Shown here: one piece after another, positions 1 to 7,492 of the stretch | Layout of the letters: every line of letters begins with the position of its first letter | How positions within the stretch are numbered: the stretch's first letter is position 1 | NCBI GenBank assembly: GCA_027214125.1 | Contig: JAPWHF010000006.1 | Coordinates: 251,404 to 315,403, forward strand | DNA: 64,000 nt | Direction of reading: 5' to 3' | DNA from: Zoogloeaceae bacterium G21618-S1 | Lineage (GTDB): Bacteria; Pseudomonadota; Gammaproteobacteria; Burkholderiales; Rhodocyclaceae | Program-made: the position numbers and the translations under genes | Notes under the pieces: model-generated | Databases searched by the model: none | What the model saw: the letters and a program-made list of their open reading frames with translations, nothing else | What the model was told of the DNA's origin: nothing

Positions 1-782
1 ACGGGCACATTTGGGATGAAACGCTGGCCGAGTACAACAACCCGCTACCGCAGTGGTGGAAGTATCTGTACTGGATCACGGTGTTTTTCGCGATCTTCTA
101 TATGGCGGCTTACCCGGGATTCGGTAACGTGAAAGGCTTCCTGGGTTGGTCGTCCGCCGGGCAGTACGACGGCGAAATGACCAAAGCTGAGGCCACCTAC
201 GCGCCGATTTTCAAGAAGTATGCCGAAATGGATCTGGCTGCCGTTGCTGCGGACCCAGAAGCCAAGGCGATGGGGCGTCGTTTGTTCCTGACCTACTGTG
301 CGCAGTGTCATGGCGGCGACGCCCGGGGTGCCAAGGGCTTCCCGAACCTGGCCGACAATGACTGGCTGTATGGCGGCGAGCCCGACGTGATCAAGACCAC
401 GATCCTTGGCGGCCGTCAGGGCATGATGCCGCCGATGGGCGGTGCGCTGGGTGGCGACGGCACCGAAGATGTTGCCAACTATGTGCGTTCGCTTTCCGGT
501 CTGGCTCATGACTCACTGCGTGCTGGTCGGGGCAAGGAGTTGTTCGAGCAGAACTGCGCGGCCTGTCACGGTGCGGATGCGAAAGGGACGCACGCTGTCG
601 GCGCGCCGAACCTGACCGATGAAACCTGGCTGTATGGTTCGTCGAAGGCGACGATCATCGAGACCATTACCAAGGGTCGCAGCAACCGGATGCCGGCATT
701 CGAAGCCTTCTTGGGCAACGACAAGGCGCACCTGTTGGCGGCTTACGTGTATGGGCTGTCAGACAAGACTGCAGCCAAGTAA
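1..782 (+). CDS. ccoP: cbb3-type cytochrome c oxidase subunit CcoP, 5'-truncated by the window edge
   Basis: Di-heme c subunit of the high-affinity cbb3 oxidase, which passes electrons from cytochrome c to CcoO/CcoN. The reading frame is open from base 3 and begins with the CcoP-typical GHIWDETL and NNPLPQWW motifs, followed by a membrane anchor, so only the first residues are missing. Two cytochrome c domains follow, each with a CXXCH heme site (CAQCH and CAACH). The internal ATG at 81 lies inside the anchor and is not the start. ccoN, ccoO and ccoQ would be expected just upstream, outside the window. ccoG follows after 93 bp. The family is unmistakable; only the true start is unseen. Confidence 0.95.
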   Translation, partial: GHIWDETLAEYNNPLPQWWKYLYWITVFFAIFYMAAYPGFGNVKGFLGWSSAGQYDGEMTKAEATYAPIFKKYAEMDLAAVAADPEAKAMGRRLFLTYCAQCHGGDARGAKGFPNLADNDWLYGGEPDVIKTTILGGRQGMMPPMGGALGGDGTEDVANYVRSLSGLAHDSLRAGRGKELFEQNCAACHGADAKGTHAVGAPNLTDETWLYGSSKATIIETITKGRSNRMPAFEAFLGNDKAHLLAAYVYGLSDKTAAK

Positions 783-875
783 TCCTGTCAGTCTGTCAGT
801 TGGACGAGCATCTGTCCCCGGGCGTGCCCGGGGATATTTGCCGCGTCAAAATTAGAACATATTGATATAGCGATC

Positions 876-2324
876 ATGACAAACCCCGCTCCCCAACCCA
901 TCAAAATTGTCCCTTCCAAAAAAACGGCCCCGTTAGAAGGTCAGGAAGGTTCGCTCTACGAGGCGCGCAAGAAAATCTATGTGCGGGCTATCAGTGGTGC
1001 GTTCACTAACTGGCGATGGATTCTGGTTTGGGCGACACAGTTGTTGTATTACGGGCTGCCTTGGTTGCAATGGAATGGCCGGCAAGCGGTGCTGTTCCAC
1101 TTGGTTGAGCGCAAGTTCTATATTTTTGGCTGGGTGTTCTGGCCGCAGGATGTGTTTTTCCTGGCCATTCTGCTGATCATTTCCGCTTATGCACTGTTCT
1201 TCTTTACCGCGGTAGCGGGTCGCTTGTGGTGCGGGTACGCCTGCCCACAAACGGTCTATACCGAAATTTTCCTCTGGATCGAGGAAAAGATCGAAGGCGA
1301 CCGGAACAAACGCATGAAGTTGGACAAAGCGCCCATGGACGGTCGCAAGTTCCGGCTTAAGGCAACTAAGCATGCGATCTGGGCGGCAGTCGCTTTGTGG
1401 ACTGGCTTCACCTTTGTTGCCTACTTCACCCCACTCAAGGAATTGCTCGGTTCCTTTTCGCCCTTTACGTTCGGCGGATGGGAAATTTTCTGGATTCTGT
1501 TTTACGGTGCTTTCACCTACTTCTTCGCCGGCATCATGCGCGAGCAGGTGTGCAAGTACATGTGTCCGTATGCCCGTTTTCAAGGCGTCATGTTTGATCC
1601 GGACACATTGGTCATCACTTATGACGAGGAGCGTGGTGAGCCGCGTGGCGCACGCAAGAAGGGCGTGGATCCGGCCTCTGTCGGCAAGGGCGACTGCGTC
1701 GACTGCGGTATCTGTGTTCAGGTATGCCCGACAGGCATCGACATTCGCGATGGCCTGCAATATGAGTGTATTGGTTGCGCTGCGTGTATCGATGCCTGTG
1801 ATCAGGTGATGGACAAAATGGACTACCCGCGCGGCCTGATTCGCTATTCGACCGAAAATGCGATCAAGAAGCATTGGGGGCGAAAGGAGATCGTTGGCCA
1901 CGTGATGCGGCCGCGAACCTTGATTTACGGCGGCATTCTGGCCGTGGTGTGTCTCGCCTTTGTGTGGGGTCTGGCTACGCGCGAGCCTTTGCGCATGGAT
2001 ATCATTCGAGACCGCGCAACCCTGTCACGCGAAGTGGCGGGGGGCTATATCGAGAATGTTTACCAGCTTCAGGTCATGAACATGACCGAGGTGCCGAGGA
2101 ACTTTGATGTCACCGTCGACGGACTCGACGGCATCCGGATTTCTGACTTCGACGGCAAGATTGATGTGCCACCGGCCACGATGCAGGCAGTGACGCTGCG
2201 AGTCCAGGTGCCGGTCGATACCGGCGAGGCGGGCTCGTCGAACGTCATCCATTTTGAAATCAAGGCGAGCGACGACCCCTCCGTGGGTGTGCGTGAAGCC
2301 TCCACCTTCCTGTTGCCCCGTTGA
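876..2324 (+). CDS. ccoG: cytochrome c oxidase accessory protein CcoG (FixG/RdxA family)
   Basis: Membrane ferredoxin-like protein needed for cbb3 oxidase maturation; in related bacteria CcoG is implicated in reducing Cu(II) for the oxidase copper supply. The 482-residue protein has several N-terminal membrane segments, a GYACPQT motif, an EQVCKYMCPYARFQ motif and two 4Fe-4S clusters of the form CVDCGICVQVCP and CIGCAACIDACD. The C-terminal roughly 120 residues form the periplasmic immunoglobulin-like domain typical of the family. Length is normal. It sits between ccoP and a fixH-like gene, the standard cco order, and its stop codon nearly touches the next start. Confidence 0.95.
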   Translation: MTNPAPQPIKIVPSKKTAPLEGQEGSLYEARKKIYVRAISGAFTNWRWILVWATQLLYYGLPWLQWNGRQAVLFHLVERKFYIFGWVFWPQDVFFLAILLIISAYALFFFTAVAGRLWCGYACPQTVYTEIFLWIEEKIEGDRNKRMKLDKAPMDGRKFRLKATKHAIWAAVALWTGFTFVAYFTPLKELLGSFSPFTFGGWEIFWILFYGAFTYFFAGIMREQVCKYMCPYARFQGVMFDPDTLVITYDEERGEPRGARKKGVDPASVGKGDCVDCGICVQVCPTGIDIRDGLQYECIGCAACIDACDQVMDKMDYPRGLIRYSTENAIKKHWGRKEIVGHVMRPRTLIYGGILAVVCLAFVWGLATREPLRMDIIRDRATLSREVAGGYIENVYQLQVMNMTEVPRNFDVTVDGLDGIRISDFDGKIDVPPATMQAVTLRVQVPVDTGEAGSSNVIHFEIKASDDPSVGVREASTFLLPR

Positions 2325-2326
2325 GA

Positions 2327-2836
2327 ATGAGCATGGCCCTGAATAAACCCGCCGCCCCTTGGTTCCGCCAGGCCTGGCCCTGGTTTCTGGTGTCGCTGCC
2401 ATTGACTGCCGTGATTGCCGGGTTCATCACGCTTTGGCTGGCGGTGGTGTCGGATGACGGCCTGGTTGCCGATGACTACTACAAACAAGGCCTGGCTCTT
2501 CAGCAATCGATTGTGCGGGATCACGAGGCCGCACGCCTTGGGCTGGTGGCGAAGCTCCGGTTCGGCGGCGGGCAGGTCATGCTGAATTTGTCCAGCACCG
2601 ACACTGTGATGCCGCCCACCGTGTTCTTACGACTGGTACACCCGACCCGCCACGACATGGACCGCGCCATTTCGCTGGTGGGCGACAACGGAAATTACAC
2701 AGCAAGCACCGACGCGCTGGATGGGCGTTGGCAAGTCTTGCTCGAAGACGAGTCCCGCGCATGGCGTTTGACCGGGACCATAGAACTCCCCGCAGAGACA
2801 GAAGTGCGCCTGGAGGCGCTACAACCTGTGAACTGA
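2327..2836 (+). CDS. fixH: FixH family protein (cbb3 oxidase assembly)
   Basis: About 169 residues with one strong N-terminal membrane helix (roughly residues 15-40) and a small extracytoplasmic beta domain. The motif DDGLVADDYYKQGLAL directly after the helix is typical of FixH/CcoH proteins, which help assemble the cbb3 oxidase and its copper site. An in-frame TTG lies at 2321 and ATGs at 2327 and 2333. I chose 2327, two bases after the ccoG stop, because the spacing suggests translational coupling and there is no independent ribosome site. Family assignment is good; the exact start is less certain. Confidence 0.85.
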   Translation: MSMALNKPAAPWFRQAWPWFLVSLPLTAVIAGFITLWLAVVSDDGLVADDYYKQGLALQQSIVRDHEAARLGLVAKLRFGGGQVMLNLSSTDTVMPPTVFLRLVHPTRHDMDRAISLVGDNGNYTASTDALDGRWQVLLEDESRAWRLTGTIELPAETEVRLEALQPVN

Positions 2837-2848
2837 AGGAGAAGCATC

Positions 2849-2995
2849 ATGGCTTTCAAGGAACTGTTCAGTACCGATATTGGTTTGCTGAGCGTCTTTA
2901 CCATTGCGTTCATCATCGGCATGGCGATCTTTCTCGGGCGCTACGTCAAGCAGCATGTCGAGGAAGATGAGCGCGCCCACGGTCAGGGGCAGTAA
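2849..2995 (+). CDS. DUF3149-like small membrane protein
   Basis: 48-residue protein beginning MAFKELFSTDIGLLS, with one membrane helix (about residues 12-31) and a charged tail. The start is preceded by AAGGAG (2836-2841) with good spacing, and it follows the fixH-like stop by 12 bp, so it belongs to the cco operon. The sequence resembles the DUF3149 family of tiny single-helix proteins with no known function. It is not CcoS or CcoQ, whose signatures are absent. A role as an oxidase accessory peptide is inferred from position only. Confidence 0.75.
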   Translation: MAFKELFSTDIGLLSVFTIAFIIGMAIFLGRYVKQHVEEDERAHGQGQ

Positions 2996-3031
2996 GCGTC
3001 ACGACCGCTGCGGATCAGACAGGGATCAAGC

Positions 3032-3277
3032 ATGAAACAGATTCTCGTATTTTGGCCGTCGTTTCTGGTGGCCGGCATTGCTGAGATGGTTTTTTTTACA
3101 GTGATGGATCCGCAGCAGCTGTATCTGTTCGGACAGCCCGTCGAGTTCTCGCCGATGGCAACCTATTCGATCGGTTTTTTCGGCTTCTGGCTGGTGTGTG
3201 CTGCTTCCAGCATGCTGACGGTGTTCTTTCAGCGCTCGGCGGATGACATCAATCGGGCGGGAGGCGCCGAGCGCTAA
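3032..3277 (+). CDS. small two-helix membrane protein of unknown function
   Basis: 81 residues with two predicted membrane helices (about 5-25 and 42-65) joined by a short loop. It is 36 bp downstream of the DUF3149-like gene on the same strand and is probably the last gene of the cco operon. I do not recognise a named family. No enzyme motif or metal-binding cluster is visible. Coding is supported by position, a purine-rich site (AGGGA) before the ATG and clear membrane-protein composition. Confidence 0.7.
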   Translation: MKQILVFWPSFLVAGIAEMVFFTVMDPQQLYLFGQPVEFSPMATYSIGFFGFWLVCAASSMLTVFFQRSADDINRAGGAER

Positions 3278-3478
3278 GGCGCGCTCTGAGGCGTGCTCTT
3301 AACGCTTGAGTACGCGCGCCGTGAGTGAGTTCGTCGTTACTTTGAATCGGCCGGGCAGCGCTTATGCACGCTGAAAATGCAGGTCATTGTGGCGATCGGC
3401 AGTGCAAGCATACTGACAAGCTCTCGTTTGCCGAGTGCGCCTTAGGCAATTCAGTGACTGAAGTCTGCTAGAAGATCT

Positions 3479-3495
3479 AGCACCTGTACGGTGCT
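3479..3495. terminator. hairpin after the hemerythrin gene
   Basis: AGCACC-TGTAC-GGTGCT forms a 6-bp stem just beyond the stop of the minus-strand hemerythrin gene, next to a second small palindrome (CTAGA-AGA-TCTAG, 3468-3480). There is no clean T-run, so termination is only a suggestion. The rest of 3278-3497 shows nothing else I can support. Confidence 0.35.
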
Positions 3496-3497
3496 CG

Positions 3498-4082
3498 CTA
3501 GTTGGATGGGCCGACCCCGATCGGTGGCGGTGCAAGTGTTACGATGCGCGAGAACAAGGCACTGAATTCATTTTCGGCATCGGCGCTGAAGCGCGGATCA
3601 CCGTTTTCGCCGAAGGCCTCGGCGATCTCCACCCAGTCCGCTTCGGTCAGATGTTTTTTTGCCAGCGGCAACAACACCTTTTCTTCGAGCGCCATGTGTT
3701 GCCACATGGCTTCCGTGAAGGCGTCAACCGCTTCGCCAAAGGCTGCCAGTCCGCCCGGCTTGCCGGCTTCGTAGGCATCCAGTTGTGTGTGGAGGGCGGT
3801 GACCAGTTGCCCGCCTTCTTGGTGCTGTTTTGTCAGTTCCTCGATCACCTCATCGGCTTCGTGTGTCCGGCGCAGCAAACGTGCGAAGACGTAGACATCT
3901 TCTTTGGGGTGATGCAGCCGTTCGGGGAAGTTGTCAACGTAGTGGAGCATTGCGCGCAGTACTTTGAAGTCGGCGCGCGCGGTATTGCTGCGGGCGTCAT
4001 TGACCAGGTATTTCAGGCCATGAACAATCGCGGCCAGCGAGCGGTGCTCTTCCTGAATGATGTTGATGGCGGCATTGAACAT
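3498..4082 (-). CDS. hemerythrin HHE-domain protein
   Basis: 194-residue cytoplasmic protein of the HHE cation-binding (hemerythrin-like) family. It has the repeated helical ligand motifs: EEHRSL near residue 12, ERLHHPKED around 55-62, TKQHQEGG around 85 and MWQHMALEEKVLLP around 130. These would bind a diiron centre that senses or carries O2 or NO, or protects against them. It is 16 bp downstream of the universal stress gene and shares its FNR-dependent promoter. It is one of three hemerythrin-like genes within 8 kb. The exact ligand gas cannot be told from sequence. Confidence 0.88.
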   Translation of the reverse strand: MFNAAINIIQEEHRSLAAIVHGLKYLVNDARSNTARADFKVLRAMLHYVDNFPERLHHPKEDVYVFARLLRRTHEADEVIEELTKQHQEGGQLVTALHTQLDAYEAGKPGGLAAFGEAVDAFTEAMWQHMALEEKVLLPLAKKHLTEADWVEIAEAFGENGDPRFSADAENEFSALFSRIVTLAPPPIGVGPSN

Positions 4083-4098
4083 GGCGTGTCTCCGGGGC

Positions 4099-4542
4099 TT
4101 AGCGGAAGACCAACACCGGAATTTTGGTGTGTGTCAGCACTTTCTGTGTTTCACTGCCCAGCAGCAGACTGGCCAGACCGCGACGACCGTGCGAGGCCAT
4201 GAAAATGAGGTCGCAGGCATGGCGTTCAGCCGCGGCGATGATGGCTTCGTAGGGCACTTCATTGACGACAGTGTCGGTATCGCAGGCGATGCCGACGGCT
4301 TCGGCCTTGCCACGTGCGCTGGCGAGAATTTTTTGGGCCTCTTCTTCGGCACCCTTGGCGAACTGTTCCGGCGTCGTCGGGTCGATCAGCGCGCCTTCGC
4401 CATAGATCGGCATCGGAAAATCGGGTTGCGCATAAAAAAACGTGATTCGGGCGCCCGCATCCTGGGCAAATGAAATGGCGCGGTTGACCGTGGCTTCGGA
4501 GATGTCGGAGCCGTCGGTAGGGACCAGCAGATGCTTGAACAT
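4099..4542 (-). CDS. universal stress protein UspA family
   Basis: 147-residue single Usp domain starting MFKHLLVPTDGSD, with the nucleotide-binding C-terminal motif HGRRGLASLLLGSE. The start is set by a strong AAGGAG seven bases upstream; a longer upstream frame is not supported. It is the first gene of a two-gene operon with the hemerythrin gene. The divergent region to phaC carries a perfect FNR box and a TATAAT correctly placed for this gene, so anaerobic induction is likely. FNR/ANR control of usp genes is known in Pseudomonas. Confidence 0.9.
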   Translation of the reverse strand: MFKHLLVPTDGSDISEATVNRAISFAQDAGARITFFYAQPDFPMPIYGEGALIDPTTPEQFAKGAEEEAQKILASARGKAEAVGIACDTDTVVNEVPYEAIIAAAERHACDLIFMASHGRRGLASLLLGSETQKVLTHTKIPVLVFR

Positions 4543-4572
4543 GGCCTTGCTCCTTTTCGGATGATCGTACTG

Positions 4573-4578
4573 ATTATA
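4573..4578 (-). promoter_or_regulatory. -10 element of the usp-hemerythrin promoter
   Basis: Minus-strand TATAAT. Its centre lies 34 bp from the centre of the FNR box at 4603-4616, close to the geometry of class II FNR activation (box near -41.5). It is 31 bp upstream of the usp start codon. Confidence 0.65.
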
Positions 4579-4602
4579 GTCGTCGCATGGCGAAAACCGT
4601 GA

Positions 4603-4616
4603 TTGATGCCGATCAA
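4603..4616. promoter_or_regulatory. FNR/ANR-type operator (perfect consensus)
   Basis: TTGATGCCGATCAA matches the FNR consensus TTGAT-N4-ATCAA at every position. It lies between the divergent usp operon and phaC. The usp side has a well-placed TATAAT. On the phaC side only a poor -10 (ACAATG near 4640) is present. An FNR protein with the matching E-x-x-S-R recognition helix is encoded at 11659-12402. Confidence 0.8.
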
Positions 4617-4700
4617 ACACTGCGGGGTATAGCGGCGCACAATGATTCCTTGGGCATGCTGGTCGCGCACGAGGATCGGTGTGCAATAGAGGAGTCTCTT

Positions 4701-6458
4701 ATGAATACGCGGCGACGCGCCGATACCGGAGCCAATCACAAGCTGGCACCGGTCCAGTTGGCCGACCAGGCGCTTCGGCAACTTCATGTGCAGTGGGAGT
4801 CGACGGTCGATCCCATGGGTGTGTTCGCGCCCTTGGTGCACGCCCAGCTTGGCTGGTGGTCGCATCCGCAGGAGCTGGCCGAGTCGATGGTGGGCTTCTC
4901 TGGACAGTTGTGGGCCCTGCAGTGGCACAGTCTGAGGCGCATGATCGGTGCGCCCAGCGTCGATCCCGTACGCCCGCATGAAGACGACACACGCTTTAAC
5001 GACCCCATCTGGCATGACTCGGCAACCTGGGATCTGGTCAAGTCCTGGTACTTGATGACCACGCGACACACCCAAGACATGCTCTACTCGACCCCCGGTC
5101 TGTCGAGTGCCGAGCGCCGGCGCGCCGCGTTCTGGTGGCGCAACTGGCTCAACGCCATCGCACCCACCAATTTTTTGATGACCAACCCGGTCGCGCTGCG
5201 CAAGGCCACCGAAACCTTGGGCGGCAGCTTGCATGCGGGGTGGCAGAACTTTGTTGATGACATGCGGGCCGGCATGGTGCGAATGAGTGATCCGGATGGG
5301 TTCAAGGTCGGCGGCAATCTGGCGACGACGCCGGGCGAGGTGGTGTTTCGCAACGCCCTGGTCGAAGTCATTCACTACGCGCCGACCCGCTCCCGGGTGC
5401 GGGCTCGGCCGATGGTCATCATCACGCCGTGGATCAACAAGTTCTACATCCTTGATCTGAATGAGCGCAAAAGCATGGTGCGCTACCTGCTGGATCAGGG
5501 GATGGACGTCTACATCACCAGTTGGAAGAATCCCGATGCCAGCCAGCGGGAGCTCAGTTTTGACGATTACGTTGTCGATGGCGTACACGCCACCATCGAG
5601 GCCGCGCGCGCGCAAAGCGGGCAGCCAACGGTGCACGCGGTGGGCTACTGCATAGGCGGAACCGCCTTGTCCACCTACATGGCCTGGGCCAATCGGCGCT
5701 TCGGCACCGACGCAATGCCGGTAGCCGACTGGACCTTGCTCACTACGCTGGTGGATTTCCGCAAACCGGGCGATATCGAGGTTTTTGTCGACGAGGGGAG
5801 CGTCAATTTCATTACCGCGGGCATGGCGCGTAAAGGCTATCTTGACGGAGGGCAGATGGCGTCGGCGTTCCGGCTTTTGCGCTCCAACTCCTTGATCTGG
5901 CACTTCGCGGTGCACAGCTGGCTGTATGGCGAAAAGCTGCCGGCCTTCGATGTCTTGTTCTGGAATATGGACACCACTCGCATGCCGTACCGCATGCATG
6001 CGTGGTATCTGCGAGAGCTCTATCTGCACAACCGGTTGATTGAGCCCGACGCCCTGTCTGTTGCCGGTGAGCCGATCGATCTGAACCAGATCGCCCAGCC
6101 GCTGTACGCGGTGTCGGCCGAGGATGACCATATCGCGCCCTGGCAGCAGACCTTTCGCATCGTTCACTTCGTTACCGCCGATAAGCGGTTTGTGTTGTCG
6201 AGTTCGGGCCATATTCTGGGTATTGTCAATCCGCCCACCAGGCCGGCAAAGCGTCGCTACTGGGCAGAGACCGCCCATCGGGCGGATCGTTGGGAGGCAT
6301 GGCACGCACGCGCAAAGCCTGCCGATGGTAGTTGGTGGGATGACTGGATGCGCTGGCTCAAGCCGCGCAGCGGCGCCCTGGTTCGGGCACGTCCGGCTGC
6401 GGATGCCGCACATCCCAGCCTCGCGCCTGCACCAGGCCTGTATGTGCAGGAGCACTAA
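4701..6458 (+). CDS. phaC: class I poly(3-hydroxyalkanoate) synthase
   Basis: Polymerises (R)-3-hydroxyacyl-CoA into storage polyester at the granule surface. The 585-residue length is normal for class I. The lipase-like box GYCIGG gives nucleophile Cys317, with Asp476 in EDDHI and His504 in SSGHILG, the same spacing as the Cys319/Asp480/His508 triad of the Cupriavidus enzyme. The start at 4701 is chosen for GAGGAG six bases upstream; an in-frame upstream extension would read through the FNR box. phaA, phaB and phasin genes are not adjacent. Assignment is secure. Confidence 0.95.
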   Translation: MNTRRRADTGANHKLAPVQLADQALRQLHVQWESTVDPMGVFAPLVHAQLGWWSHPQELAESMVGFSGQLWALQWHSLRRMIGAPSVDPVRPHEDDTRFNDPIWHDSATWDLVKSWYLMTTRHTQDMLYSTPGLSSAERRRAAFWWRNWLNAIAPTNFLMTNPVALRKATETLGGSLHAGWQNFVDDMRAGMVRMSDPDGFKVGGNLATTPGEVVFRNALVEVIHYAPTRSRVRARPMVIITPWINKFYILDLNERKSMVRYLLDQGMDVYITSWKNPDASQRELSFDDYVVDGVHATIEAARAQSGQPTVHAVGYCIGGTALSTYMAWANRRFGTDAMPVADWTLLTTLVDFRKPGDIEVFVDEGSVNFITAGMARKGYLDGGQMASAFRLLRSNSLIWHFAVHSWLYGEKLPAFDVLFWNMDTTRMPYRMHAWYLRELYLHNRLIEPDALSVAGEPIDLNQIAQPLYAVSAEDDHIAPWQQTFRIVHFVTADKRFVLSSSGHILGIVNPPTRPAKRRYWAETAHRADRWEAWHARAKPADGSWWDDWMRWLKPRSGALVRARPAADAAHPSLAPAPGLYVQEH

Positions 6459-6654
6459 TCGGGCGATGAGTGCGATGGCGTTCCCAGGCATTGACATGTC
6501 GGGGCCGGCGGGCAACGGCGCGAACACAGGCCGACCTTGCCGCGCAGAGATTCTGCTCGTGTCTGCATTTCGCGCCGGCCGACGTCACAGCACTTCACGG
6601 TGAGGCATTTTTCAAGGATTTTACAAATCCATTCGATATAGCCGAAATCATCGG

Positions 6655-6668
6655 TTGATGCGTGTCAA
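6655..6668. promoter_or_regulatory. FNR/DNR-type operator upstream of the hemerythrin-DUF2249 operon
   Basis: TTGATGCGTGTCAA has one mismatch from the FNR consensus, the same mismatch as the hemN-side box. Its centre is 75 bp upstream of the hemerythrin start. A possible -10 (ACAATC, 6691-6696) lies at about the distance expected for class II activation. The rest of 6459-6736 shows no gene. Confidence 0.65.
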
Positions 6669-6736
6669 TGCGGTGGCCTGTTGGTGCGAGACAATCAATC
6701 CAACACATCGACAGCATTCACGGAGCATCGGACGGT

Positions 6737-7171
6737 ATGGCAGTTTTATCTCAAAAAATGGCAGCGCATCACACCCATTGTGATGGTGTTTTTGCGCGTG
6801 CCGAGGCTGCGGCTGAACGCGCTGACTGGGCCGCTTGCGCGCTGGACGCGAACGCGTTTCGGGACGACGTGCTGGCGCATTTCGCCGTTGAAGAGGACAC
6901 GATTTTCCCCGCGTTTGAAGCGGCAACAGGTATGACCGAGGGGCCGACGCGGGTGATGCGCGGCGAGCATGTGCAGATGCGCGACCTGATGGCCGCGCTG
7001 GTCGCCGCGGCAGCGGCATCCGATGCCGAGGCCTTCTCGGACGCGGCTGAAACGCTCTTGATTTTGATGCAACAACACAACATGAAAGAGGAGAACATCC
7101 TTTATCCCATGTGCGACCAGACCGTCGGAAATGATCCAGTCGTCTGCACTGCGGTTGAGGGGCTTGTTTAA
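6737..7171 (+). CDS. hemerythrin HHE-domain protein
   Basis: 144-residue HHE-family protein with helical motifs MAAHHTHCD near the N-terminus, HFAVEEDTIFPAFE, GEHVQMRDLM and QQHNMKEENILYPMCD, matching the usual His/Glu diiron ligands. I chose the ATG at 6737 over the upstream in-frame start because the latter overlaps the FNR-type box. It is followed 10 bp later by a DUF2249 gene, a pairing common in denitrifiers. A role in NO or O2 handling under FNR/DNR control is inferred from family and context. Confidence 0.85.
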   Translation: MAVLSQKMAAHHTHCDGVFARAEAAAERADWAACALDANAFRDDVLAHFAVEEDTIFPAFEAATGMTEGPTRVMRGEHVQMRDLMAALVAAAAASDAEAFSDAAETLLILMQQHNMKEENILYPMCDQTVGNDPVVCTAVEGLV

Positions 7172-7181
7172 AAGGAATGCT

Positions 7182-7421
7182 ATGACGGATCGCCTCCCCC
7201 CCATCGTTGTAGATGCGCGTCGCCTGCTGCCGCCCGAGCCGATGGAGCGCACGTTGGAAGCGCTGGACGAAATGCAGCCCGGCCAGGAAGTGTTGCTGAT
7301 GATCCCGCGCCAGCCAGCGCCCTTGTTCGACATGCTGCATAACAACGGCTACGCCTATACCGTCGAGTCGCAACCGGACGGGGTGTTTCACATCACCATT
7401 CGTCAGGCCTCGGGCGATTGA
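7182..7421 (+). CDS. DUF2249 domain protein
   Basis: 79-residue soluble protein with the DUF2249 layout: an N-terminal VDARRLLPPEPMERTLEAL, a central GQEVLLMIPRQPAPLFDML and the C-terminal hydrophobic strand pattern. The fold resembles TusA/SirA-like two-layer proteins. It has no cysteine. AAAGGA upstream of 7182 sets the start. Its place between a hemerythrin gene and a polytopic membrane protein suggests a shared role in nitrogen-oxide or redox stress. The biochemical function is unknown. Confidence 0.8.
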   Translation: MTDRLPPIVVDARRLLPPEPMERTLEALDEMQPGQEVLLMIPRQPAPLFDMLHNNGYAYTVESQPDGVFHITIRQASGD

Positions 7422-7492
7422 GTTGCACGTGTTCAGCTCTTGGGCAATGCGGTCAGCGCGCGACCCGGCAACGGAAGTTTAGCGCTTAAGCC

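Noticed and set aside
862..876. FNR-like half-sites TTGAT and ATCA in front of ccoG
   Set aside because: The spacing is six bases, not four, and the right half overlaps the ccoG start codon, so it cannot be a normal FNR operator.
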